Positions 45,885-54,622 of a stretch of 64,000 bases of DNA are shown here, in pieces. The stretch covers positions 1 to 64,000 of the forward strand of contig CALVJL010000004.1 in assembly GCA_944332075.1 (NCBI GenBank), read 5' to 3'. The DNA is from an uncultured Bacilli bacterium. Lineage in GTDB: Bacteria > Bacillota_I > Bacilli_A > RFN20 > CAG-449. The position numbers were made by a program, and so were the translations under genes. Each line of letters starts with the position of its first letter. Within the stretch, counting starts at the first letter, position 1. The notes below the pieces were generated by a model. That model was given only the letters and a program-made list of their open reading frames with translations. It had not been told where the DNA came from and made no database searches.

Positions 45885-46917
45885 CTATCTTCCTTCCTAC
45901 CCTTCCAGAAATTTGAATCAGTGATGCTTTATCATAAATACTATGTTCACTTTTATAGATAATTACCTGTAAATTTTTAATTGTAACTCCGCGTTCTAAT
46001 ACAGAAGTTGTTACTAGATAATCATATTTGCCCTCTTTAAATTTTTTTATAATGTCTTCGCGTTTATCTCTTTTAGAATGAACGTATTCACCATGAGATA
46101 AAAACTTGTTTAAAAATCCATAAACATCTTCACAATCTTCAATAGTCGGAGCAAAAATTAACAACGGCAATTTTTTTAAAACAAAATATTTTACTTCGTC
46201 ATAAAGAGCGGGTTTTAAAATAAATGGTCTGCGTTTAATAATTGGAACAGGTAATGGATGATGATGGTATCTTTCAAATAAAGTCAAATACACACCTTTC
46301 GTGCTTGTTATAATTTCTTTCATTCGTTTTAAAGGTGTCGCACTAAGCATTATAAAAATTCCTCTGATTGATTTTTTGAAATAGTATTCAAGCACTTGAT
46401 TCCCATAAAAAGGAAAAGCGTCAGTTTCATCAATAATTAATAAATCAAAATAGCGATTATAACGATAAAGTTGATGAGTTGTTAATAATACGATATCTCC
46501 TTCTAAAGAGTCGGTATGATCACCATAAACCGCAACAATTTTAAATATTGGGAAGGCTTCTTTAAAGCGCGGATATAAATCAATTACCACATCTTTTCTC
46601 GGCACAGCAAAACCTACTTGTTTACCATGATTAAGCGCATAATTAATCGTTTGGAAAACCAATTCAGTCTTCCCGGCTCCGCATATTGCATGAATCAATA
46701 CATTTTTATTATCAATAAAGGCTTGCAATACTTGATTAGAAATCTCTTGTTGCTTTTCGGATAATGGATATTTTAATTGTATTTGAAAATCATTTTCTGA
46801 TATCTCATAAAACGTTGCTTCTTTACCAATAAACGTTATACATTTTCGACAAATATATTTATTTTTTAATTTGAAAAAATATTTTTTATCCTCATTGCCG
46901 CACCTTAAGCAACGCAT
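45784..46917 (-). CDS. comFA: ComFA-type DNA translocase/helicase
   Basis: The 377-residue protein begins with a Cys4 zinc finger (RCLRCGNEDKKYFF ... YICRKC). It continues with helicase motif I (HAICGAGKTELVF), motif II (LLIIDETDAFPF), motif III (MLSATPL) and motif VI (LIQISGRVGRK). It drives uptake of single-stranded DNA during transformation. It is near normal length for the family, slightly short of B. subtilis. It overlaps the upstream membrane protein gene by 13 bases. Other com genes are outside the window. Confidence 0.9.
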   Translation of the reverse strand: MRCLRCGNEDKKYFFKLKNKYICRKCITFIGKEATFYEISENDFQIQLKYPLSEKQQEISNQVLQAFIDNKNVLIHAICGAGKTELVFQTINYALNHGKQVGFAVPRKDVVIDLYPRFKEAFPIFKIVAVYGDHTDSLEGDIVLLTTHQLYRYNRYFDLLIIDETDAFPFYGNQVLEYYFKKSIRGIFIMLSATPLKRMKEIITSTKGVYLTLFERYHHHPLPVPIIKRRPFILKPALYDEVKYFVLKKLPLLIFAPTIEDCEDVYGFLNKFLSHGEYVHSKRDKREDIIKKFKEGKYDYLVTTSVLERGVTIKNLQVIIYKSEHSIYDKASLIQISGRVGRKIDAYDGKVVFLCQFVTSEMEKAIAEIKKYNQTLL

Positions 46918-47474
46918 TCTTCGATTTCACCTTTTTTAATTAACTTTTCTTTTTTGAAAAATAAGCCTGATTCCATTATTAAAACCGCCGCTAAAAGATA
47001 AGCCATCGCCTGATATCCATCAGAATATAGTTCATCGCTGTATTGTTGATAATTTAAAAGGTAACGTTCATAACTGTATACTTCTTCACCATTAATAACT
47101 AAGCTATAGCAAAACACATTATTACCCGAAGTAAAATCTTTAACTGCTCGCTGATCAATCATAAAAATTGCCTTATCTTCTGGGGAGTAGGAAATAAGCG
47201 GACCATTATTAATCGACATCGTTCCATCGACAATAATTGTTCCAGAATTATTCATGTCGAATCGAATATAGTAATAGGGCTTTTCCGCATCATGAGCTAC
47301 CTCTGCAACATTCATCTCATAAGTTATCAAATTTTGATAATTGACGCTTCCTAAAACAAAATCGTTTTGAACTAGACTCGCACATTTAAAAACGGCCATT
47401 AATAAAAAGACGATGGCCGCTATTAAAAAACTAAAATTATATCGTTTAAAAAAGCCCTTGATTTTTGAAAGCAT
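46905..47474 (-). CDS. Membrane protein of unknown function, 189 residues
   Basis: The protein has a basic start (KIKGFFKRYNF), a membrane helix at about 14-33, a strand-rich extracellular region (35-150) and a second helix near 153-172, then a charged tail. I know no family. It overlaps comFA by 13 bases and has an AAAGGAGG site. Its place upstream of comFA suggests it is in the competence transcript, but a role there is only a guess. Confidence 0.65.
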   Translation of the reverse strand: MLSKIKGFFKRYNFSFLIAAIVFLLMAVFKCASLVQNDFVLGSVNYQNLITYEMNVAEVAHDAEKPYYYIRFDMNNSGTIIVDGTMSINNGPLISYSPEDKAIFMIDQRAVKDFTSGNNVFCYSLVINGEEVYSYERYLLNYQQYSDELYSDGYQAMAYLLAAVLIMESGLFFKKEKLIKKGEIEECVA

Positions 47475-47530
47475 TTTTTAATCCTCCTTCAATAATCTAA
47501 TAGGGCTTTATTTTTTATTTTAATTAAAAA

Positions 47531-47962
47531 TTATCCTTCAATCATATCAACGCGAATTTGATGTCTGCCGCCTTCAAACTCACTACTTAAGAAAATATCA
47601 ATGTAGCGCTGAGCTTGTTCTTTAGTTGTATATTTTGCTCCCATCGACATCATATTTGCTTTATTGTGACGAACGATTAAAGAAGCAACATCATCGTTAT
47701 AAACTAAGCCGCATCTAATACCTTTGACCTTATTTGCAGTCATCATCACGCCTTCACCAGTCGTGCAAATAACGATGCCTTTACTGCCTTCATGCTCAGC
47801 AACAAATTCAGCCGCTTTTTTAGCAAACTCCGGATAATTACAAGATTCTGTTGAATTAGTTCCAAAATCAATAACTTGATAACCTTTGCTTTCAAGATAA
47901 GTTTTTACGTCTTCTTTTAAAAGAAATCCACCATGATCACAAGCTAATGCTATCTGTTCCAT
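47531..47962 (-). CDS. rpiB: Ribose-5-phosphate isomerase B / LacAB family
   Basis: The 143-residue protein has the RpiB start (IALACDHGGFLLKEDVKTYL), the active-site Cys in GIVICTTGEGVMMTANKVKGI, and the conserved HNKANMMSMGA. The loop reads GEG where RpiB usually has GIG, so substrate preference may differ slightly. It interconverts ribose- and ribulose-5-phosphate. The start lies inside the end of the upstream gene (13-base overlap). Confidence 0.92.
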   Translation of the reverse strand: MEQIALACDHGGFLLKEDVKTYLESKGYQVIDFGTNSTESCNYPEFAKKAAEFVAEHEGSKGIVICTTGEGVMMTANKVKGIRCGLVYNDDVASLIVRHNKANMMSMGAKYTTKEQAQRYIDIFLSSEFEGGRHQIRVDMIEG

Positions 47963-48558
47963 ACTTTTTCTACCTCCTCAAAGCTTAAAGAGCCTTGTCT
48001 GATTAATTTTAATTCATCGCCATCAATTAATACAATCGTTGATGGAAGATTTGAATGACACTTACCTTTAACTACACCTCTTAATTTACCATCGAATTTT
48101 TTTAAGCAACTATCAGAATCAAGAAGAGGGGGTTCGCTAGATAAGTTTGCTGATGTAACTAGCATTGGTACCCCTACTCTAGCAATTAAATCAGGTACTT
48201 CTTTTAAAGCAGCAATTCTAATTCCTACCGACTTACTAGATAAAGTTAAATGGTGAGCAAGATCTTTCTTAGCCGGGAATAAGAATGTGACTTCACCTGG
48301 CATAAATACATCAATTAATCTTTCCATTTTTTCATTTAAATCAACAAATCTACCAATATCTTTTTTATCAGAAACCATAATTGTAAATGGTTTATCAGGA
48401 GTTCTTTGTTTCAATGCGCAAAGTTTATTAAATGCTTCTAACGAATCATAACGAACACCGAAACCAAAAACCGTCTCTGTTGGAAAAGCTAAGACATCAC
48501 CATCTTTAACTATTTCAACACATTTTTCATCTTCAAAATTTAATAATTCAGTTTTCAT
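47950..48558 (-). CDS. Threonylcarbamoyl-AMP synthase (TsaC/YwlC type)
   Basis: The 202-residue protein has the YrdC fold (DVLAFPTETVFGFGVRYDS, KPFTIMVSD, VPMLVTSANLS). It makes threonylcarbamoyl-AMP for the t6A modification of tRNAs. The length fits the TsaC form without the C-terminal Sua5 domain. It overlaps prmC by four bases (ATGA). Confidence 0.92.
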   Translation of the reverse strand: MKTELLNFEDEKCVEIVKDGDVLAFPTETVFGFGVRYDSLEAFNKLCALKQRTPDKPFTIMVSDKKDIGRFVDLNEKMERLIDVFMPGEVTFLFPAKKDLAHHLTLSSKSVGIRIAALKEVPDLIARVGVPMLVTSANLSSEPPLLDSDSCLKKFDGKLRGVVKGKCHSNLPSTIVLIDGDELKLIRQGSLSFEEVEKVWNR

Positions 48559-49388
48559 AATCGCCTTTCTAATTTCATAAACCTCACGTTTTTATTCATA
48601 TCACAAATAAATTCATAATGATAACCTTTTGCGTATTTCTCAGCTAATTTCTTTAAAATATCAACTTGTTCAGGAGAAATCTCAAAAAAGATTAATTTAG
48701 GGAATGCTATTTTCTTGAGATTTTTAAGCATATTATGATAAAAATATGTTCCTTCTTCTGATGCGAATAAAGCCGTATTAGGCTCATTTGTCACCACCCG
48801 CATATCAGCTTGTTCTTGCTTAGCGATATATGGAGGATTAGACACTAATATATCAACATTTTCATTAATATTTTCAAAAATGTCACTTATAAAAAAATCA
48901 ACATTACTACCATTTTTTTGATTATTAATTTTTGCCACATCCAAAGCATCATTCATCTTATCACAAGCGATAACTCTATGAGGAATATTCTGATTTGTTA
49001 AATATAAATCTAAACTAATCGCGATACATCCCGAGCCTGTTCCCATATCAAGAACAGTAATATTTCTTAGCTTATTTTTTTCAATTTCTTTTTTTACTAG
49101 ATATACTAGTTCTTCAGTCTCATCACGAGGTATTAAAACTCTTGAATCAACATAAAACTCATGCTGATCGAAAGTTCTTTTATTAAGAATATAGCTTATT
49201 GGTTCAGATTTTAATCTTTCAAATAAAGGTAATATTTTACTTTCATCAAGTTCAATATCTTTCTTCATGATGATCTCGTATCTTTCCAAATGAAAAATAT
49301 CTTCGATTAAAATGAAGATATCTTCCTTAGTTATTTGATCATTTATAAGTTTTTTTCCTTCTGCAAGAATATTACTTAATTTCATCAT
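48555..49388 (-). CDS. prmC: Release factor glutamine methyltransferase PrmC
   Basis: The roughly 276-residue protein has the S-adenosylmethionine motif VLDMGTGSGCIAISL and the catalytic NPPY (VSNPPYIAKQ). It methylates the Gln of the GGQ motif in RF1 and RF2. Two adjacent ATGs (49388 and 49385) are possible. It overlaps the prfA end by 14-17 bases, the standard prfA-prmC order. Confidence 0.95.
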   Translation of the reverse strand: MMKLSNILAEGKKLINDQITKEDIFILIEDIFHLERYEIIMKKDIELDESKILPLFERLKSEPISYILNKRTFDQHEFYVDSRVLIPRDETEELVYLVKKEIEKNKLRNITVLDMGTGSGCIAISLDLYLTNQNIPHRVIACDKMNDALDVAKINNQKNGSNVDFFISDIFENINENVDILVSNPPYIAKQEQADMRVVTNEPNTALFASEEGTYFYHNMLKNLKKIAFPKLIFFEISPEQVDILKKLAEKYAKGYHYEFICDMNKNVRFMKLERRL

Positions 49389-50475
49389 TCATCTTTTTAG
49401 CTTCTAATGCCATCTTATCTTGTTGATCAGCATTAATTAAAGCATCAATAATTTCATCGAGTTCACCTTCCATAACTCTGTCGAGTTTTTGAATAGTGAA
49501 TCCGATTCGGTGATCGGTCACTCTGTTTTGAGGATAGTTATACGTTCTAATTTTTTCACTTCTTTCACCGGTTCCGACTTTTAATCTTCTTTCAGCTTCA
49601 ATTTTTTCGTTTTGCTCAGCTTGCTTTAATGCATAAACACGCGCTCTTAATAAATTCATCGCGATTTCTCTATTTTGCAATTGAGATCTTTCAACTTGGC
49701 AAGCTACAACAATACCAGTCGGAATATGCGTAATTCTAACAGCTGACTCTGTTTTGTTAACGTTTTGTCCACCAGCTCCTGAAGAACGATAAGTGTCTAT
49801 TTGTAAATCTGCCGGATTAATTTCAACCTCAACCTCTTCGGCTTCCGGCATAACAAGAACCGTCGCAGTTGATGTATGAATTCTGCCAGCTGCTTCAGTC
49901 TTTGGAACTCTTTGCACGCGGTGAGCACCTGATTCAAATTTTAAACGGGAATAAACTCCTTCCCCTTTAATCATGAAAGAAATAGAAGCAAAGCCACCCA
50001 TCTCTGATTCAGAAGAGTCTAACACTTGAATTTTCCAACCCTTACTTTCAGCATAACGTGTATACATTCTAAATAAATCACCGGCGAAAATATTTGCTTC
50101 ATCTCCACCAGCAGCTCCGCGGATTTCACAAATAATATTTTTATTATCGTTTGGATCCTTCGGAATTAACATTAATTTCATTTCTTCATAGAGAGTTTCT
50201 TGCTGCTTAGCTAATTCTTTTAAATTTTCTTTAGCAAATGCTGCAATTTCAGGATCTTCATCGGTTTCCATAATTTTTGAATCCTCAATATCGCTAAGAA
50301 TTTTTTTATATTTTTTATAGCTTTCAACTGGTTCTTCTAGATTAGCTCTTTCCTTATTTAATTCAGTCATCATTTTGATGTTGGAAATAACTTCATCTTT
50401 ACATAATAATTCATCGATTTCATTAAGCCGCTTTTCCATCGCGGTTAATCTTTCAATCATCTTGTCTTGCTGCAT
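49372..50475 (-). CDS. prfA: Peptide chain release factor 1
   Basis: This 367-residue RF1 has the GGQ loop (SSGAGGQNVNKTESAVR) and the RF1-type codon recognition region. It releases peptides at UAA and UAG. A GAAGGTG site supports the ATG at 50475. It is the first gene of the prfA-prmC-tsaC-rpiB string. Confidence 0.97.
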   Translation of the reverse strand: MQQDKMIERLTAMEKRLNEIDELLCKDEVISNIKMMTELNKERANLEEPVESYKKYKKILSDIEDSKIMETDEDPEIAAFAKENLKELAKQQETLYEEMKLMLIPKDPNDNKNIICEIRGAAGGDEANIFAGDLFRMYTRYAESKGWKIQVLDSSESEMGGFASISFMIKGEGVYSRLKFESGAHRVQRVPKTEAAGRIHTSTATVLVMPEAEEVEVEINPADLQIDTYRSSGAGGQNVNKTESAVRITHIPTGIVVACQVERSQLQNREIAMNLLRARVYALKQAEQNEKIEAERRLKVGTGERSEKIRTYNYPQNRVTDHRIGFTIQKLDRVMEGELDEIIDALINADQQDKMALEAKKMNDEIK

Positions 50476-50504
50476 CTTTTTTCACCTTCAAATCACATAT
50501 TATA

Positions 50505-50541
50505 TTAACAAAAAATATCTTGTTAAAAAATAACAAGATAT
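50505..50541 (-). terminator. Terminator of rtcB
   Basis: ATATCTTGTTA/TAACAAGATAT is an 11-bp stem followed on the minus strand by a T-run. Confidence 0.8.
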
Positions 50542-50573
50542 CAAAGGTAAAAAAAATCTAGCAAATTTTAATA

Positions 50574-51779
50574 TTAATGCGCTTTAAAATTGTAAAGAGG
50601 TTTGATTATTCTTATATCGTCTATTAGTAATGGAAGGTATTTTAAAATATCATTTTTATTTTTATATGCCTGAGGCGCTTCATCAATAGTAGTTTCTCCA
50701 ACCGAAGTCGAATAAATATTTTTCATCTCCTCTTTAAAATCAGCTAACGATATTTTATCTTTAGCATTCATTCTGCTAAGAGCTCTACCTGCTCCATGCG
50801 GCGCGGAACTATTATACTCTTGAATGCCTTTGCCAATTCCTAAAATACAACCATCGCGCATATTAAGAGGAATAATTACTCTTTTTCCAAGCGAGGCATC
50901 AATTGACCCTTTACGTAAAATTTTTTCTTCTAAATCAATATAATTATGAATACAAGTAAAACTATCGACTATTGCACAGTTTAAAAATTTGACGATTTTT
51001 TCCGCGATTAACTGGCGATTTCTAGCAGCAAATTTTTGAACTATCCCCATATCGTGAAGATAATTATCTAAATCTTGTCCTTCAAGATAGCATAAATCTT
51101 TATTTGGATAGACAATATTTTTAGCTAAGTTTTTCAAATTTTGGAGACGATCATTAATCAAGTTTTCTTGATTATGCAATAAGCAATCATCAATTATTTT
51201 CTGAGCTTCTAATCGATAATTGAAAATTTGATTAAAGGTATGATTAACCGCGATTTTTTGATAAATCTCGCAAACCTGTACGCCGAGACTACGCGATCCA
51301 CTATGAATAATAAGATAATGGTTACCTTCATTATCAACATCGATTTCGATAAAATGATTTCCACCACCGAGAGATCCTAAAGAACGAGTTAAATAATTAA
51401 TATCTCTAAGCTGACTAAAGCATCTTAACCCCTCTAAAGGAAAGTCTTCTAAGACTTCATCATTCACAGAAAATCCTGACGGAATATTCTGGTTAATAAA
51501 ATCATCTAAAGAAGGAAAATCAATATACTCTTTACCGAGATTAATCACCTCCATTCCACATCCGATATCGACACCGACTAAAGAAGGAACTACTTTATCA
51601 TTAATCGTCATAGTTAGTCCAATAACTGAACCTGTTCCTGAATGAACATCGCTCATAACAACAATATTTGATTCTTTTGAAAATGGCTGATTGACTAACT
51701 GCTGAATTTGCTGATAAGCTGTATCTTCTATAATATCTGCTAAAACTATTGCTTGGTTATATTGACCTTTAATTTGCAT
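50574..51779 (-). CDS. rtcB: RtcB-type RNA-splicing/repair ligase
   Basis: The 401-residue protein has the RtcB metal and nucleotide residues: DVHSGTGSV, Cys in VDIGCGME, GGGNHFIEID, IHSGSRSLG, HNYIDLE and the GMP-accepting His in SSAPHGAGRALSR. The enzyme joins 2',3'-cyclic phosphate and 5'-OH RNA ends with GTP and manganese. The ATG at 51779 is chosen because GAGGAG would touch the other ATG at 51788. It stands alone with its own terminator, divergent from a WYL-type gene. Confidence 0.93.
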   Translation of the reverse strand: MQIKGQYNQAIVLADIIEDTAYQQIQQLVNQPFSKESNIVVMSDVHSGTGSVIGLTMTINDKVVPSLVGVDIGCGMEVINLGKEYIDFPSLDDFINQNIPSGFSVNDEVLEDFPLEGLRCFSQLRDINYLTRSLGSLGGGNHFIEIDVDNEGNHYLIIHSGSRSLGVQVCEIYQKIAVNHTFNQIFNYRLEAQKIIDDCLLHNQENLINDRLQNLKNLAKNIVYPNKDLCYLEGQDLDNYLHDMGIVQKFAARNRQLIAEKIVKFLNCAIVDSFTCIHNYIDLEEKILRKGSIDASLGKRVIIPLNMRDGCILGIGKGIQEYNSSAPHGAGRALSRMNAKDKISLADFKEEMKNIYSTSVGETTIDEAPQAYKNKNDILKYLPLLIDDIRIIKPLYNFKAH

Positions 51780-51850
51780 AGTAATCATCTCCTCACTTAT
51801 ATTATCTTGTATCTATTTCTTCGAAAAAATGGTGAGATTAACCATTTATT

Positions 51851-51861
51851 TGACCCCTTTT
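51851..51861. repeat. Direct repeat 1 between rtcB and the WYL-like gene
   Basis: TGACCCCTTTT, preceded by TTTATT, is repeated exactly at 51895-51905, 44 bases away, about four helical turns. This is a likely operator pair. Confidence 0.5.
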
Positions 51862-51894
51862 TCTCTAGTTTTTTAATTATTTTTTCTTTATTTA

Positions 51895-51905
51895 TGACCC
51901 CTTTT
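51895..51905. repeat. Direct repeat 2 between rtcB and the WYL-like gene
   Basis: This is the second copy of TGACCCCTTTT, also preceded by TTTATT(TA). It lies 30 bases before the start of the WYL-like gene. Confidence 0.5.
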
Positions 51906-51934
51906 AATGGTATATTAACTTTGAGGTGATAAAG

Positions 51935-52903
51935 ATGGAAGAAAAAATTAAAATAAATATTTCTCCAATGACAATGGAAATATTAAGTAACGACATGGAA
52001 AAATTTTCGTTTTCTAAAAACAATAAACTGCAGCAGAACGCTTTTCTTAATATTTTGATTAATAATTATTATCAAGAGTTTATTAAGACAAAAGAAAACC
52101 AAATAAATTTAATTGAAAACGTATTAAGAGATTGCGATAAGGACTCAAAATCATTAGCAGCTTTAATTGCAGAAAAATTAGCTAAAAATGATACAAAAGA
52201 TTTAAAGCCATTTTCAGTTACGCTTAATTTTAAGCCTTCGCATATCGCTTCATCAGCAATTGAATATATTTGCTATTATTGTTTAAAAGATTATTCCCTC
52301 TCGGAATTCTTAAGGATGCTATTAGTAAGTTATACCCGTCTCCATCCTCTAGTACGAGAAAAAATAATTTTTAAAGATTTCGTTGAGAATATTAATCAAT
52401 CTATTAAAAAAGGAGTTAATATTATCTATCGTTTAAAAGAAAATTCTTCACTTAAACAAGGCCGTCCAATCGTCATGGTTAATAGCAAAGAAGAACTTTT
52501 CAATTATGTAATCTTAAAAAAAGAAGATGCTATTATTTCTGTAAAACTATCCAATTTCAAGTATATAAACTTAATTAAAGAACATTATGATCTAAGTCAA
52601 AAAGACTTAGATATAGTTGAAAAAATGCAAACTAATAATCCTTCTTTCCTCTACCAAGGAAACGAAGAAGAAATCCATGTTAAATTAACTTATGAAGGAG
52701 AAAAAATGTATTTGTCGCATTATATTCATCGTCCTCCTTACTTAAGAAAAGAAAACGGGAATTATTACTTTAACTGCAGTTATTTTCAAGCTTATATCTA
52801 TTTTCAACGTTTTGGGAAAGAAGCAATAATTATTTCGCCTAAATCTTTGCAGAAAAAATTATTATCTTTTTATCAAAAAGCAGTTATAGCAAATTCAAAA
52901 TAA
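51935..52903 (+). CDS. Putative RHH/WYL-type transcription regulator
   Basis: The roughly 322-residue protein has two N-terminal strand-helix-helix patterns that resemble ribbon-helix-helix motifs (IKINISPMTMEILSNDMEKF near 5-50 and PFSVTLNFKPSHIASSAIEY near 95-145). A middle part follows, and the C-terminus is typical of WYL proteins (YFQRFGKEAIIISPKSLQKK). WYL domains bind ligands or nucleic acid ends and control DNA- or RNA-damage responses and CRISPR accessory genes. No CRISPR is seen here. The start at 51935 has GAGGTG. It is divergent from rtcB and probably regulates it. The assignment is by pattern only. Confidence 0.6.
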   Translation: MEEKIKINISPMTMEILSNDMEKFSFSKNNKLQQNAFLNILINNYYQEFIKTKENQINLIENVLRDCDKDSKSLAALIAEKLAKNDTKDLKPFSVTLNFKPSHIASSAIEYICYYCLKDYSLSEFLRMLLVSYTRLHPLVREKIIFKDFVENINQSIKKGVNIIYRLKENSSLKQGRPIVMVNSKEELFNYVILKKEDAIISVKLSNFKYINLIKEHYDLSQKDLDIVEKMQTNNPSFLYQGNEEEIHVKLTYEGEKMYLSHYIHRPPYLRKENGNYYFNCSYFQAYIYFQRFGKEAIIISPKSLQKKLLSFYQKAVIANSK

Positions 52904-52963
52904 AATTGAAAAAATATTACACCAGCTATATAATAATTGTATTATTAAATTGTGAGGGTGTTT

Positions 52964-53551
52964 ATGAAATCTGATTCGCGAATCTTTAAATCGAAGACAG
53001 CTTTAAAGAAAGCGCTTGTTATATTACTTGCTAATCAGCCTTTTAACGAAATTACTGTTCAGGATATCTGTCATACCGCCAATGTTACAAGAGTAACCTT
53101 CTACGCACACTATCATGATAAAGAAAGCTTGATGCACGATCTTATTGAAGATTCTTTAAACGATATTTTTTCTTTCGGTAAAGAGCTTAATAGTTTATCC
53201 TTCAAAGAGCAAATATCCTATATTGTTACAATGATATTTTCAAATACAATCGATAAAATCGCTCAATATAAAAGCATAGAAAAAATTTTTGATTGCCAAG
53301 GTGATTCCTTAATCGTTCATATGCTTCAATTAACCGCTATGAATAAAATTGTAAAAAATCTTGATGCTTTCCTAATTAAAAGCAACGAGGAATTTGCCTA
53401 CCATTCATCATTAATCGCTTCGTATTTAATGGGAGGAGTAACTGAAATGATTCACTATTATATAGTTAATCACGATAAAATCTCCGTTGACGAATTAAGA
53501 AAATACGGAGCGTTAATTATCAATAGAAGTTTAAAAGCCTTACTTTCCTAA
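52964..53551 (+). CDS. TetR-family regulator
   Basis: In this 195-residue protein, residues 5-55 are a TetR HTH (FNEITVQDICHTANVTRVTFYAHYHDKESL). The C-terminal helices are of the TetR_C type seen in small Firmicutes regulators. The start at 52964 has a GAGGG site. It ends 12 bases inside the convergent hydrolase gene, which could be its target, but no operator is recognised. Confidence 0.9.
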   Translation: MKSDSRIFKSKTALKKALVILLANQPFNEITVQDICHTANVTRVTFYAHYHDKESLMHDLIEDSLNDIFSFGKELNSLSFKEQISYIVTMIFSNTIDKIAQYKSIEKIFDCQGDSLIVHMLQLTAMNKIVKNLDAFLIKSNEEFAYHSSLIASYLMGGVTEMIHYYIVNHDKISVDELRKYGALIINRSLKALLS

Positions 53552-54502
53552 AGCAAATAAAATTTGATTTTTTAACGGATTATGCACTAAAGCATCATCC
53601 GTTTTTTCATATGTAAACTTTTGGTAAACATTACTATCATAAGTGATATAAAACAGTGAGAAATCATCTATATCATAGCATGAGGAATAGACTGTATACT
53701 CAGGGTTATCTCCATCATATGCCTCGCCTTTTAAAACTTTTACTTTTGCTAGTAAATCAAAGTATGCTTTTCTTTCTTCATCAATCGACGTTTTTTTATC
53801 TTGATGATACTTATAGAAAAAAGCTCTAATAAATCTCGAAGGAGAAGAGGCATCACCTGGTAATGATAGGCTGCCCATACCCAAAGAATGTGGTATTAAA
53901 TTCAAATCTGGCGAAAAGCGATTTTCAATTTGTTTACTAGATAATCCCATATAATTATTAACGTTTTCTAAATGATAAGAAAAAGGTGGATTATTTGTTA
54001 GTATTTGATATGGATTATCATAGATTTTTAAACCTTCTTTTGATTGTTCAACAACAATAGCTCCGCTTTTATCTGCGATTAAATAATGAAGAGGAGCTAA
54101 TGGTAAATTATCTAGGAAACGAATGTCGGTAATATTTAATTTATCAATATCTTTTTTAACATCGTCGAGCGATTTATAAAGGCTTAAAAAATAAGTAATA
54201 ATTTCATAAGGGGCTAAATTTATTTTTCCATTTTGAGGTTTATTAAAAACAGCATTACGCGGAAAATTCAAGGAAGCCACGCCTAATCCTTGATCATTAA
54301 TACCCTCAAAAAGCAAAGGTGTTTCGTTAATGACAGTTCCTACTCCAAGAATTTGATAATGTTGCTTAATTGCATTTTCGTTTTTAAAATTTAAAATAAA
54401 TTTAGAAGGGATATAGATGCTTTCGCATTGCAACGGATAAGCTAAATCAAGATTTCTTCCAAAATAGCTATGACTAAACTGCAAAAAAACTGATGTGCAC
54501 AT
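53540..54502 (-). CDS. Choloylglycine hydrolase family (bile salt hydrolase / penicillin V acylase)
   Basis: This 320-residue Ntn-hydrolase has the nucleophile Cys2 directly after the start Met (MCTSVFL), Arg and Asp in GRNLDLAYP, Asn in LTNNPPFSYH and Arg in SPSRFIRAFFY. All are residues of the family active site. Members remove glycine/taurine from bile salts or cleave penicillin V or acyl-homoserine lactones. Which of these applies cannot be told by eye. No signal peptide is present, so the site is cytoplasmic. Confidence 0.9.
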   Translation of the reverse strand: MCTSVFLQFSHSYFGRNLDLAYPLQCESIYIPSKFILNFKNENAIKQHYQILGVGTVINETPLLFEGINDQGLGVASLNFPRNAVFNKPQNGKINLAPYEIITYFLSLYKSLDDVKKDIDKLNITDIRFLDNLPLAPLHYLIADKSGAIVVEQSKEGLKIYDNPYQILTNNPPFSYHLENVNNYMGLSSKQIENRFSPDLNLIPHSLGMGSLSLPGDASSPSRFIRAFFYKYHQDKKTSIDEERKAYFDLLAKVKVLKGEAYDGDNPEYTVYSSCYDIDDFSLFYITYDSNVYQKFTYEKTDDALVHNPLKNQILFALGK

Positions 54503-54622
54503 ATTTTTTCTCCTAATCTTTTGTTAATTTTATTATGACACATTTTTTCTAAAATAGATATTTTAAAAATCTTGACCTAGAGTTATCTCTAGATGCTATC
54601 TTATTAATCAGAGGAGAATATT

